This document shows, one piece after another, positions 39,224-48,411 of a stretch of DNA of 53,167 bases (its first letter is position 1; each line of letters begins with the position of its first letter). The notes beneath the pieces were generated by a model. It made no database searches. It was not told the origin of the DNA and saw nothing but the letters and a program-made list of their open reading frames with translations. Made by a program: the position numbers and the translations under genes. This DNA is from JACPJP01 sp964650285 (lineage in GTDB: Archaea; Nanobdellota; Nanobdellia; Woesearchaeales; GW2011-AR4), in contig CAZYSP010000007.1 of the NCBI GenBank assembly GCA_964650285.1, positions 1-53,167 on the forward strand, read 5' to 3'.

Positions 39224-41680
39224 ATGGGGGACAAAATAAGGTTCTTTCCTTTGGATGTGATGTACAGGATAATAGATGAAAAGCCAGTAATCCATTTATT
39301 TGGAAGAACTATTGACAACAAGCAGATATGCATTCTTTATGAAGACTTTGAGCCATATTTTTATGCTATACAAAAAAAAGGTTCTGACATAACAGAACAA
39401 CTAAAGAATTTTAAAATTACAAGAAATGATCAAACATATTCAATAACAAAAGTAGAGGCAGTAAAAAAGAAATATTTTGGCAAGGATGTAGATGCAGTAA
39501 AAGTTTTTACAAAACTTCCAAGAGATGTTCCAGTCATAAGTAATGAATTAAGGAATCTAAGCAGCATAGAATCAATAAACGAAAATGATATACTGTTTGC
39601 AAGAAGATTCCTGATAGATAAAAACATAATTCCATTAACATTATACGAGGTTGAAGGAACCTTTGGCCCTCAAAATCTGAAAGTGCCTGCTTTCAAAGCA
39701 GATAAAATAGAACCTTTTGGTACTGAAACTTTCCTAAAGCCCAGGATTCTCTCTATTGACATAGAGACATATACGCCTCTTTACAAGGAGATTGCTCCGG
39801 AAAAAAACCCTATAATAATGCTCTCGCTCTATGCAAAAGACTTCCAAAAAGTATTTGTATGGAAGCGCTTTAAGACAGATCTTGACTATGTGGAATTTGT
39901 TGACAGTGAGGCAGAACTAATAGAGAAGTTTAAAGAAGTAATTGAAAACTACAAGCCGGATATTTTGACAGGGTATTTCTCTGACGGTTTTGATCTTCCG
40001 TACATAAAAACAAGGGCTGTCAAATACAAGACTAAGCTCGATTTGGGGCTTGATTTTTCAGAATTAAAAGTCAGCAAAGGAAAAGTTACCACAGCACAGA
40101 TTATGGGAATTACACACCTTGATATTTTTAAGTTTATAAGGAAGATAATATCCGGAACATTGAAAACAGAAACATACAATTTGAATGCTGTTGCTTCTGA
40201 ACTTCTCGGTGAAAAAAAGCATGATGTGGATTTAAATGAGCTTTCAAAAGCATGGGACAATGAAACAGAACTCAAAGAGTTCTGTGAGTACAACTTAAAT
40301 GACGCTAGACTATCTTATAATCTTGCTGAAAAACTAATGCCCGCAATAAGCGAGATGGTCAAGATAACAGGCCTTACAATATATGATGTAAACAGAATGG
40401 GCTTTTCGCAATTAGTTGAATGGTATTTGCTAAGGCAGGCTCCTAACTTTAATGAAATAGCTCCTAATAAGCCCTCAAATGATGAGATCATGAAAAGAAG
40501 ATTGCAGACATACAAGGGTGCTTTTGTTTTTGAGCCAAAGCCTGGTTTATATGATAACATAGTTGTTTTTGACTACCGCAGCCTATACCCTACAATTGTA
40601 GGGTCCCATAACATAAGCCCTGGAACAATTAACTGCGATTGTTGCGCAGAAGAAGCAAAATTAGTGCCTTTAGAAGATAATAAAAAAATCTGGTTTTGCA
40701 ATAAAAAGAAAGGTTTTATACCAACCTTAATAGAGGATTTGATAACCCGCAGAACAAGGATTAAGGAGATAATAAAGGACCAAATAGACGAGAAGTTTGC
40801 AATACTGGATGCAAGACAAAATAGTCTCAAGCTCCTTGCAAATTCTTTTTACGGCTATCTGGGATTTTTTGCTGCCAGATGGTATTCTTTGGAATGTGCG
40901 CAAGCTACCACAGCATTTGGCAGGCATTACATAAAGGAAGTCATAGAAAAAGCACAAAAATCCGGATTTAGAGTGCTATATTCAGATACAGACAGCGTCT
41001 TTTTAACACTGGATGAAAAAACAAAACAGGACGCTGAAACTTTTTCAGAAAAAATCAATCAGGAACTTCCTGGACTAATGGAGCTTGAATTTGAAGGTTT
41101 TTACCCATCCGGCATATTTGTATCAGCGAAAGTAGGTGCTTACGGAGCAAAGAAAAAATATGCTCTTCTTGATGAAAATGGAATGCTAAAAATTAAAGGT
41201 TTTGAAAGTGTAAGAAGAAACTGGTCAATGATTGCAAAAGAAGTGCAGGAAAAAGTCCTGGAAATCATATTAAAAGAGCGCGACAACAAAAAAGCCCTGG
41301 AGTATGTTAAGAAAACTATTGATGATTTGAGGAACAAGAAAATACCTCTAGAGAAAGTGGTAATACACACACAGCTGCAGAAAGAAATTTCTGAGTATGA
41401 CTCTCGCGGCCCTCATGTAGCAGTTGCGCAAAGACTGAAAAATCAGGGAGTAAATGTTGGCCCCGGATCTATGATAAGGTTTGTTGTTTTACAGGGAAGC
41501 GATATAATAAGAAATCGTTCTAAACTACCTGAAGAAGTCAAAGAAAACAATTACGATGCAGATTACTACATAAACAACCAGGTTGTTCCTGCTGTTGAAA
41601 GAATCTTTAATGTTTTAGGCTACACAAAAGAAGATTTGCTCGAAACAAAAGAACAGACCAAACTGGAAGGATATTTCTAA
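39224..41680 (+). CDS. polB: Family B DNA polymerase
   Basis: Replicative/repair polymerase of 818 residues with proofreading. Exonuclease motifs: SIDIETY (about 176-182), GYFSDGFDLPY (about 248-258) and YNLNDARLSY (about 355-364). Polymerase motifs: A, VFDYRSLYPTIVGS (about 447-460); B, KLLANSFYGYLGF (about 536-548); C, YSDTDSV (about 586-592). The last eight residues QTKLEGYF fit a PIP box (Q-x-x-L-x-x-Y-F) for PCNA binding. No intein is visible at the usual motif A or C sites. Its stop codon lies within an 8-bp direct repeat that bounds the element at 41682-41847. Confidence 0.97.
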   Translation: MGDKIRFFPLDVMYRIIDEKPVIHLFGRTIDNKQICILYEDFEPYFYAIQKKGSDITEQLKNFKITRNDQTYSITKVEAVKKKYFGKDVDAVKVFTKLPRDVPVISNELRNLSSIESINENDILFARRFLIDKNIIPLTLYEVEGTFGPQNLKVPAFKADKIEPFGTETFLKPRILSIDIETYTPLYKEIAPEKNPIIMLSLYAKDFQKVFVWKRFKTDLDYVEFVDSEAELIEKFKEVIENYKPDILTGYFSDGFDLPYIKTRAVKYKTKLDLGLDFSELKVSKGKVTTAQIMGITHLDIFKFIRKIISGTLKTETYNLNAVASELLGEKKHDVDLNELSKAWDNETELKEFCEYNLNDARLSYNLAEKLMPAISEMVKITGLTIYDVNRMGFSQLVEWYLLRQAPNFNEIAPNKPSNDEIMKRRLQTYKGAFVFEPKPGLYDNIVVFDYRSLYPTIVGSHNISPGTINCDCCAEEAKLVPLEDNKKIWFCNKKKGFIPTLIEDLITRRTRIKEIIKDQIDEKFAILDARQNSLKLLANSFYGYLGFFAARWYSLECAQATTAFGRHYIKEVIEKAQKSGFRVLYSDTDSVFLTLDEKTKQDAETFSEKINQELPGLMELEFEGFYPSGIFVSAKVGAYGAKKKYALLDENGMLKIKGFESVRRNWSMIAKEVQEKVLEIILKERDNKKALEYVKKTIDDLRNKKIPLEKVVIHTQLQKEISEYDSRGPHVAVAQRLKNQGVNVGPGSMIRFVVLQGSDIIRNRSKLPEEVKENNYDADYYINNQVVPAVERIFNVLGYTKEDLLETKEQTKLEGYF

Positions 41681-41681
41681 A

Positions 41682-41847
41682 TCGGCTGTGTTTAAAATGT
41701 AGGTTGCCATCAATTTGTGAGCTTTCTTATCTATTTGAAATCTAAGCTGACAGGGGGATGTCCCTTATGGGGATGTCAGCTCTTAATGCCGAAGAAACAA
41801 AAAGCGAACCAATGGCAACCCGACTAGAAGGAGATTTTAAACGCAGC
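41682..41847. mobile_element. MITE-like inverted-repeat element (or structured 3' RNA) after polB
   Basis: 166 bases without an ORF. Terminal arms GCTGTGTTTAAAAT (41685-41698) and ATTTTAAACGCAGC (41834-41847) pair over 14 positions with one G-U. Inner arms GGTTGCCAT (41702-41710) and ATGGCAACC (41812-41820) pair perfectly. A central palindrome AGCTGACA (41745-41752) / TGTCAGCT (41774-41781) encloses a repeated GGGGATGTC (41754-41762 and 41769-41777). Perfect 8-bp direct repeats TTTCTAAA abut both ends (41674-41681 and 41848-41855), as after a transposon insertion. The left end has three extra bases (TCG). A cis-acting or free RNA is the alternative. Confidence 0.6.
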
Positions 41848-41894
41848 TTTCTAAAACCATAATCTTTATATATTATTTAATCTTATTTTATCTT

Positions 41895-42050
41895 ATGAAG
41901 GGAAAAGAGGACTTCATAAGGTATATAAGAAAGACCGGAACAAGCTTAGGCATCAATATACCTCCGGAAATAATCAAAATTCTGAATCTTAAAGAAAATG
42001 AAATAGTCCGTGTTACAATAGAAAAGATAAAAAAAGGTGGTAATAATTAA
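41895..42050 (+). CDS. AbrB/SpoVT-like DNA-binding mini-protein
   Basis: 51 residues: FIRYIRKTGTSLGINIPPE, then IIKILNLKENEIVRVTIEKI. This is the swapped-hairpin AbrB/MazE fold, in which the S-L-G-I-N-I-P strand and L-N-L-K-E-N-E-x-V turn are typical. A TATA-like TTTATATAT about 25-30 bases upstream supports ATG 41895. It overlaps the downstream coiled-coil gene by 14 bases. It could autoregulate that pair or act as an antitoxin-like partner. Confidence 0.75.
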   Translation: MKGKEDFIRYIRKTGTSLGINIPPEIIKILNLKENEIVRVTIEKIKKGGNN

Positions 42051-42651
42051 TATAAGTGATTATATAAAAAATTTAAGTAATGCAAAATTTGAAAGCAAAA
42101 GCTTTGAAGAGATAAAAAAAGATTTAGAAGAGCTTTATGAATATGACATTGTTTTTGAGGAGCTGGAAAAAGATAATTTCTTTGCTCCAAAAAATTCCAT
42201 ACATATTGGTAATGATGCCTTCATGCATCTCAGACTGCTTATTTCTGAAATAAAGGAAAAACAGGATATCAAAGAAAGGCTAAGCAGCCTTAGTTATAAT
42301 GTCAGCTGGTTAATGTCTGGTACAGTTATTAAAGACAAAAACATAGTAAGCAAGGCAATAAAAAACATAATACAGCATGAGCACAGCAGCATAAACATAA
42401 TAGTCTCGGAGCTGAATTCCCTAAAAGATAGAATTGAAAGGCTTGAGAATCTGCATACAAGCTTATTAGACAAAAACATGCTTAGCCTAGACACAAGGAT
42501 TTTACTGCAGCAAGACTTTGAAACCAAGCATGAAAAACTCAAAGAAATCTATAACCGGCAGAAGAATATACTCCTTAACCTGAGCAATATATTTGTCAGA
42601 CTGACTAAAGAGACTGTACTTAAGAACAAGAAACAAATAAAAAATAAGTAA
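42037..42651 (+). CDS. Coiled-coil protein, 204 residues, coupled to the AbrB-like gene
   Basis: Almost entirely helical, with long heptad stretches (SINIIVSELNSLKDRIERLE; HEKLKEIYNRQKNILLNLS). No membrane segment. Not recognised. The GTG start at 42037 overlaps the AbrB-like gene by 14 bases; no ATG is available near the N-terminus, so the exact start is uncertain. Coupling to a DNA-binding mini-protein suggests a regulator with an effector or scaffold, but nothing in the sequence shows activity. Confidence 0.6.
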   Translation: MVIINISDYIKNLSNAKFESKSFEEIKKDLEELYEYDIVFEELEKDNFFAPKNSIHIGNDAFMHLRLLISEIKEKQDIKERLSSLSYNVSWLMSGTVIKDKNIVSKAIKNIIQHEHSSINIIVSELNSLKDRIERLENLHTSLLDKNMLSLDTRILLQQDFETKHEKLKEIYNRQKNILLNLSNIFVRLTKETVLKNKKQIKNK

Positions 42652-42679
42652 AACATTTAAAAAAGGCCTATTGCCTCTT

Positions 42680-45600
42680 ATGATTGCAAAGATTAAAATG
42701 CAGAAATACGAACCGTTAAAACAAGAACCTGAAATTTTAAAGTTTTGGAAAGATAGAAGAATATATGAAAAAGCCAAAGAAAAGGGCAGGGGCAAAAAGA
42801 AGTTCTATTTTCTCGATGGCCCCCCATATACTTCTGGAAAAGTGCATTTAGGAACAGCATGGAATAAATCCCTGAAAGATATGATATTGAGGTACAAAAG
42901 AATGCAGGGCCTGGAAGTACTGGACCGTGCAGGATATGACATGCATGGTCTTCCAACAGAAAATGCTGCTGAGAAAGAGTTAGGCATAAAGAAAAAAGAG
43001 GAGATAGAAAAGTTTGGTGTGGCTAAGTTTGTCAGGACCTGCAAAAATTTAAGCATAAAAAACATGAAGATAATGAATGCTGACTTCCAGAGGTTAGGCG
43101 TATGGATGGATTTTGAAAATGCATATCAATCGGTAAAAAAAGAATTTATTGATGGTGAATGGTGGTTGGTGAAAAAGGTACATGAAAAAAAGCGATTGTA
43201 CGAGGGATTGAGGTCAATGGCCTGGGACTGGAGGCACCAGACAGCATTGGCAAAGCACGAGCTCGAATATAAAACCATAAAAGATAAATCAATATTTGTA
43301 AGGATGAAAGTTAAGGGTAAGGAAAAAGAATACCTAATAATCTGGACAACCACTCCATGGACTATAGCATTTAATTTGGGAATAATGGTGCATCCTGAAT
43401 TTGATTATGTCAAATGCAAAGTTGGCAGTGAATACTGGATTGTTGCAAAAGCCCTTGCGTCTGCTTTTATATCATCAGTTGCTGGAAAAAAATTCCAAAT
43501 AGTTGAAGAATTCAAGGGAAAGAAACTGGAAGGGACAGAATATGTGCATCCTTTTTATGATGAATTAAAGGAACATTATGATAAGATAAAGAAAGAGCAT
43601 CCAAAAACCCATACAGTTGTTTTAAGCGAAGAGTATGTTGATACAAGTTCTGGTTCAGGCATGGTCCACATGGCGCCCGGATGCGGCCCGGAAGATTATG
43701 AAGTAGGCCATAGGAATAACATCCCCGCATGGAACCTTGTAAAGGAAAATGGAGTGTATAGCGATGAAATGGGCATATTTGCAGGAAGGCATGCCCTTAA
43801 AGATAATCAATCATTTACAAAAGATTTGGAAAAAAAAGGTGCTTTGGTTGCCCAGACACAAGTGGAGCATGAGTATCCACACGGCCAAAGGAGCCATCAT
43901 CCTGTAATTTTTAGGACAACAAAACAATGGTTTTTCAAAGTAGAGGACATCAAGAAAGATCTTATCAGGGAAAATAATAAAATAAAGTGGGTTCCTAAAG
44001 CAGGCTATAACGCATTCAACTCATGGCTGGAAAACTTAAGGGACAATTCAATTTCTAAACAGCGTTATTGGGGGACACCGATTCCGATATGGAAGAATAT
44101 TGACAATCCTGATGACTATATTGTTATTGGCTCTGTCAAGGAGCTGGAAGAGCTTTCAGGAAAAAAGGTGGAAGAGCCGCATATTCCATGGATTGATGAA
44201 ATTATAATAGAAAAAGACGGCAAAAAATACAAGCGTGTTCCGGACATTCTTGATGTATGGGTGGATGCAGGCACTGTTTCCTGGAATTCTTTGGATTTTC
44301 CTGCGAACAAGGACAATTTTAAGAAATATTTTCCCCCTGATTTTATTTTAGAAGGCAAGGACCAGGTCAGGGGCTGGTTTAATCTATTGCATATCGCGTC
44401 CATGCTGTCAATGGGAAAACGGAGCTTTAATGCCGCCTATATGCATGGCTTTGTAAATGATGCTATGGGCAGGAAGATGTCAAAGAGTCTTGGAAATTAT
44501 ATACTTCCGGGAGAGGTTATTGAAAAATACGGAGCAGACACATTTAGGTATTATACCCTGGGCGGGACAAATGCAGGTTTAGACCTGAATTATAATTTTG
44601 ATGGTATGAAAGTCAAGCATAGAAACCTTACAGTTTTGTGGAATTTGCACAATTATTTAATTGACCTTGCAAATAATTCAAACACAAACCCTGTTGACCT
44701 AAAGATAAGAAAAGACCGTTTTTCAACAGAAGAAAACTATATTTTTTCAAAATTAAATTCCACAATAAGAAAAGCCACAAAGCTTTTTGAAGACTATAGA
44801 TTAAATGATGTTCCATTATTAATTGAAGACCTTTTCCTTAAATTAAGCAGGACATATATACAATTAACAAGGGATAAGTCCACTGGTGACGATAAAAAAG
44901 TTGTTTTATACACTGTATATAACGTGCTTATGGAAGTTCTAAAGATGTTTGCACCTATTGCACCTTACATAACAGAAAAAATATACCAAAATCTAAAAAA
45001 TCAATTTGATCTGGAAAAAGAAAGTATACACCATTTTGAATGGCCAAAATATGATGAAAAATCCATTAACAAAGAGCTTGAACTGGAGATGGACAGTACA
45101 GGTGAGGCTATACAGACAATTCTTGCTTTAAGGGAAAAAATACAGCTTGGTGTAAGGTGGCCGTTACAGGAAGCAGTCATAGTCACTAAAAATGAAAAGA
45201 CAGTAAAAGCCGTGGAATCATTAAAAGGAATAATAAAAAAACAGACTAACATTAAAGAACTTGATGTTCAGCAATCATTACCCGGAATAAAGCTAAGCAT
45301 TAAAGCAGATTATTCGCAATTAGGCCCTGATTTCGGAAAAAAAGCTCCCCAAATAATAGCAAAATTAACATCAGAAAGCCCTGAAACCATTCTATCCCAT
45401 TTGGAAAAGGAGGGAAAATACACAATAAAGCTTGACAAAGAGAAAGTAAACATTGTAAAAGAGCATTTAATTGTAACAAGAAAAGTCCCTGTACCGTACA
45501 TAGAAGGCACTTTCAAAAATGGCTTTGTCTATTTGAACAAAGATGTTGATGAGGAACTTGAAGCAGAAGGTTATGTTCGCGAGTTAATGAGACGTGTACA

Positions 45601-45829
45601 AGAATTGAGGAAAAAAGCAGGGCTGCAGAAAAAAGACAAGATTTCCTTATTCATAAAAACAGATGAAGAGCTTAAGGACACATTTAATAACTTCTACAGC
45701 GCAATAAAAGGAAAAGTCGGAGCATCAAGTTTAAAGATTTCTGACCTAAAGCCAAGTAAAAAACACAAATATGAAAGCAGGGAAAGAGTAAGGGATAAGA
45801 AATTTGAATTGTTTCTGGATAAGGTTTAG
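42680..45829 (+). CDS. ileS: Isoleucyl-tRNA synthetase
   Basis: Class Ia synthetase of 1049 residues that charges tRNA(Ile) and edits valine. The HIGH motif is GPPYTSGKVHLGTAWNKSL (residues about 50-68). The editing domain contains TTTPWTIAFNLGIMV and the GSGMVHMAPGCGPEDYEVG block. Then comes VDAGTVSWNSLDFP, and KMSKS is exact in GRKMSKSLGNYILPGE (about 597). The long C-terminal anticodon-binding part fits the archaeal/eukaryotic type. ATG 42680 was chosen because a TTTAAA box lies about 25 bases before, implying a leaderless mRNA; TTG 42671 is less likely. Confidence 0.97.
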   Translation: MIAKIKMQKYEPLKQEPEILKFWKDRRIYEKAKEKGRGKKKFYFLDGPPYTSGKVHLGTAWNKSLKDMILRYKRMQGLEVLDRAGYDMHGLPTENAAEKELGIKKKEEIEKFGVAKFVRTCKNLSIKNMKIMNADFQRLGVWMDFENAYQSVKKEFIDGEWWLVKKVHEKKRLYEGLRSMAWDWRHQTALAKHELEYKTIKDKSIFVRMKVKGKEKEYLIIWTTTPWTIAFNLGIMVHPEFDYVKCKVGSEYWIVAKALASAFISSVAGKKFQIVEEFKGKKLEGTEYVHPFYDELKEHYDKIKKEHPKTHTVVLSEEYVDTSSGSGMVHMAPGCGPEDYEVGHRNNIPAWNLVKENGVYSDEMGIFAGRHALKDNQSFTKDLEKKGALVAQTQVEHEYPHGQRSHHPVIFRTTKQWFFKVEDIKKDLIRENNKIKWVPKAGYNAFNSWLENLRDNSISKQRYWGTPIPIWKNIDNPDDYIVIGSVKELEELSGKKVEEPHIPWIDEIIIEKDGKKYKRVPDILDVWVDAGTVSWNSLDFPANKDNFKKYFPPDFILEGKDQVRGWFNLLHIASMLSMGKRSFNAAYMHGFVNDAMGRKMSKSLGNYILPGEVIEKYGADTFRYYTLGGTNAGLDLNYNFDGMKVKHRNLTVLWNLHNYLIDLANNSNTNPVDLKIRKDRFSTEENYIFSKLNSTIRKATKLFEDYRLNDVPLLIEDLFLKLSRTYIQLTRDKSTGDDKKVVLYTVYNVLMEVLKMFAPIAPYITEKIYQNLKNQFDLEKESIHHFEWPKYDEKSINKELELEMDSTGEAIQTILALREKIQLGVRWPLQEAVIVTKNEKTVKAVESLKGIIKKQTNIKELDVQQSLPGIKLSIKADYSQLGPDFGKKAPQIIAKLTSESPETILSHLEKEGKYTIKLDKEKVNIVKEHLIVTRKVPVPYIEGTFKNGFVYLNKDVDEELEAEGYVRELMRRVQELRKKAGLQKKDKISLFIKTDEELKDTFNNFYSAIKGKVGASSLKISDLKPSKKHKYESRERVRDKKFELFLDKV

Positions 45830-45933
45830 TTCTGTAACATTATTTTTCTTTAAAAACCAAAAACTTTAAATATAGTCATATTATAAAGTATAGTAAATAT
45901 ATCAAAAATTATAAAATATATTTTATCATATAA

Positions 45934-46074
45934 ATGAAAAAGCCAATAAGCGCAACTATTGATGTTGAATTGCTGAAGTGGATAGATAAAGAGCTGCAGG
46001 ACAAGAAAAAGTACAGGAATAAATCGCACTTGATAGAAATAGCTCTGGAAATTTTAAAGCAAAACAAAAAATAA
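45934..46074 (+). CDS. Ribbon-helix-helix regulator, 46 residues
   Basis: PISATIDVELLKWIDKELQD forms the strand and helix 1, and YRNKSHLIEIALEILKQ helix 2: the CopG/Arc-type ribbon-helix-helix, with N-K-S at the second helix N-cap. It should bind DNA as a dimer. It lies eight bases upstream of the secretion ATPase gene on the same strand, so it is the first gene of that operon and a likely autoregulator. The upstream region contains overlapping TATA-like stretches and two TATAGT-bearing repeats that could be its operator. Confidence 0.75.
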   Translation: MKKPISATIDVELLKWIDKELQDKKKYRNKSHLIEIALEILKQNKK

Positions 46075-46082
46075 TCAACAAA

Positions 46083-48374
46083 ATGGCACTTTTCGACAAC
46101 AAAAAACCCTTTTCATATGATGTAATCAGGGAAGGCGATGACGTAATACTTTCTGTTAATTTAGAAGACTACCACCATATTCCTTCCATAGAAGATGATC
46201 CTATAGTAATGTCCAAAGCGTGTGATATGCTGACAGAAGTCAAGGATGCAACAAAAATTGTTTTTATTCAAAAAAGGAATTATGAATATGATTATAGCCA
46301 AACAAGCCTCTTGAATGAAATAGCTGGACTTTATAGGAAACTGGTAAAAAGAAAAGATGTTTTTAGTTACACAGCTTTGCTTTCTGATACAACATGTACA
46401 AGATGGACTAATGCATGGTATTCTGATGTGCAGGGCATTATATCCAACCTCTTAAGATCTGATCCGATAGGGGCTTATGTAGAGTTAATAAGAATCATAA
46501 GAGATGAAAAAATAAGTTCAGAAAAATCATTGGATAGTGCATTTCTAAAATGTTCTAATAAATATGTTGGAATCCTAGATTACATAATAAAATTGTTTGA
46601 AAAAACAAAATTGATTTCATTAGCTAAACCCTATATTGCGGGGCACAAAGTTGGCGATAGGGCAATCTATAGGAAGTTCTTTACTTCAATCATAAGACCG
46701 GATTTTATGTTTGCTAAAATCATGGCAACCTTTCCACATGATGGTAAAGAGCTTGATAGTTATACTGTTAACGAAGATATTGAGATAACTGTATTTGAAC
46801 TTCCTGATACAGTCCAATACCTATACCATATGGTTCCGCCAGAATTCAAATTAACCGAGGAGAAATATGAAATATTGGATAGTGCAAGAAAAATAATGTC
46901 GGAGCACAAGCCAAAAAGAAGCGAGTTTATAGACCCTGAAAGAATGCGTCAGGTTTTTTTTAATGTTGGTTCGGATTTAATTGATGAATTGGCTGCTCAA
47001 AAAGGTGTAAATATGACTTCTGCTGAACTTGAGCAGTTAACACATATTCTTGTTCGTTATACAGTGGGCTTTGGCTTGATTGAAGTCTTGCTGCAGGATG
47101 AAAAAATACAGGATATAACTGTAAATAACCAAGTCGGAGAAACCCCGATGTTTATTGTGCATCAGGATTTCGGGGATTGTAAGACAAACATAATCCCTAC
47201 AGCTACTGAAGCTGAGTCATGGGCGACAAAATTAAGGCTTATTTCCGGAAGACCCTTGGATGAAGCAAATCCTATCTTAGATACAGAGTTGAATGTTACA
47301 GGGGCAAATGCGCGTGTAGCGGCAGTTGGAGAGCCGTTAAATCCATATGGTCTTGCCTATGCTTTTAGGAGACATAGGGATAAGCCATGGACTTTGCCGT
47401 TATTTATGGATAATAAGATGATAAGTCCTTTGGCAGCAGGTTTGTTGAGTTTCTTGGTTGATGGCAGCAGAACACTGCTTGTAGCAGGTACAAGATCTGC
47501 AGGAAAAACATCATTATTAGGATCTCTGCTTGTGGAAATAATGAGGAAGTACCGTGTTATTACAATTGAAGATACCTTAGAGCTTCCAACTGTTTCGCTA
47601 AGGAAGTTAGGTTATAATATACAGCCAATGAAAGTGGCTGCAGCAATGACAAAAGGTTCTGCAGAGGTGCCTGCTGAAGAAGGCATAAGGACAACATTAA
47701 GGATGGGAGATTCTGCTTTGATTGTTGGTGAAATTAGAAGCAAGGAGGCATTGGCATTATACGAAGCTATGAGGATTGGTGCTTTGGCAAATGTTGTTGC
47801 AGGAACAATCCATGGAGATAGTCCTTATGGTGTTTTTGACAGGGTTGTCAATGACTTACAAGTTCCCAGGACAAGCTTTAAGGCAACAGACATTATCATT
47901 GTTGCAAATCCAATCAGAAGCCCGGATGGGCTGCATAGATGGCGCAGGGTTACACAAATAACAGAAGTTAGGAAGCACTGGGAAAATGACCCCTTATTGG
48001 AAAATGGCTTTGTTGATTTAATGAAGTATGACAGCAGAACAGACCAGCTTGAGCCGACAGATGAATTAATAAATGGTGGAAGTGAGATTTTAAAGAGTAT
48101 AGCTGGCAATGTTAAGGAATGGGCAGGAAGCTGGGATGCTATATGGGATAACATCTTGTTAAGGGCAAAAATAAAAGAAACTCTGCTGAAGGTCACTAAA
48201 AAGACCAAAATGCCAAATTTGCTCGAGGCAGATTTTATTGTACAAGCAAACGACGAATTCCATAAAATATCAGATAATATCAACCAGGAAGTTGGAAATT
48301 TAGACAGCAAAAGAATTTTTTTTGACTGGAATGAATGGTTAAAAACAACCATAAAGAAAAAGAATATGAAATAA
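46083..48374 (+). CDS. Type II/IV secretion or pilus assembly ATPase (TadA/FlaI/VirB11 family)
   Basis: A 763-residue hexameric motor ATPase. The N-terminal 300 residues are an archaeal-type extension. The core runs from TVGFGLIEVLLQDEKIQDIT through Walker A AGTRSAGKTSLLGSLL (about residues 468-483), ITIEDTLELP (Asp box), the signature MGDSALIVGEIRSKEALALY (Walker B-like, about 542-561) and AGTIHGDSPYGVFDRVV with the His box. A C-terminal extension of about 130 residues follows. Next to TadC, it should energise assembly of a type IV pilus-like filament or secretion of exoproteins. No pilin or prepilin peptidase is in the window. Confidence 0.93.
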   Translation: MALFDNKKPFSYDVIREGDDVILSVNLEDYHHIPSIEDDPIVMSKACDMLTEVKDATKIVFIQKRNYEYDYSQTSLLNEIAGLYRKLVKRKDVFSYTALLSDTTCTRWTNAWYSDVQGIISNLLRSDPIGAYVELIRIIRDEKISSEKSLDSAFLKCSNKYVGILDYIIKLFEKTKLISLAKPYIAGHKVGDRAIYRKFFTSIIRPDFMFAKIMATFPHDGKELDSYTVNEDIEITVFELPDTVQYLYHMVPPEFKLTEEKYEILDSARKIMSEHKPKRSEFIDPERMRQVFFNVGSDLIDELAAQKGVNMTSAELEQLTHILVRYTVGFGLIEVLLQDEKIQDITVNNQVGETPMFIVHQDFGDCKTNIIPTATEAESWATKLRLISGRPLDEANPILDTELNVTGANARVAAVGEPLNPYGLAYAFRRHRDKPWTLPLFMDNKMISPLAAGLLSFLVDGSRTLLVAGTRSAGKTSLLGSLLVEIMRKYRVITIEDTLELPTVSLRKLGYNIQPMKVAAAMTKGSAEVPAEEGIRTTLRMGDSALIVGEIRSKEALALYEAMRIGALANVVAGTIHGDSPYGVFDRVVNDLQVPRTSFKATDIIIVANPIRSPDGLHRWRRVTQITEVRKHWENDPLLENGFVDLMKYDSRTDQLEPTDELINGGSEILKSIAGNVKEWAGSWDAIWDNILLRAKIKETLLKVTKKTKMPNLLEADFIVQANDEFHKISDNINQEVGNLDSKRIFFDWNEWLKTTIKKKNMK

Positions 48375-48411
48375 AAAACAATAAAAAAAAGAGGTGAAAT
48401 TATTTCTTCAA

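Noticed and set aside
39224..41680. Intein in polB
   Set aside because: Motifs A, B and C are uninterrupted and the total length is that of an intein-free family B polymerase.
41682..41847. Known riboswitch or H/ACA guide RNA
   Set aside because: No recognisable aptamer core, K-turn plus ACA box or Shine-Dalgarno-sequestering arm; flanking 8-bp repeats fit an insertion better.
47825..48352. 175-codon minus-strand frame within the secretion ATPase gene
   Set aside because: It lies opposite the conserved ATPase C-terminus and has a Ser/Leu/Phe-rich shadow composition.
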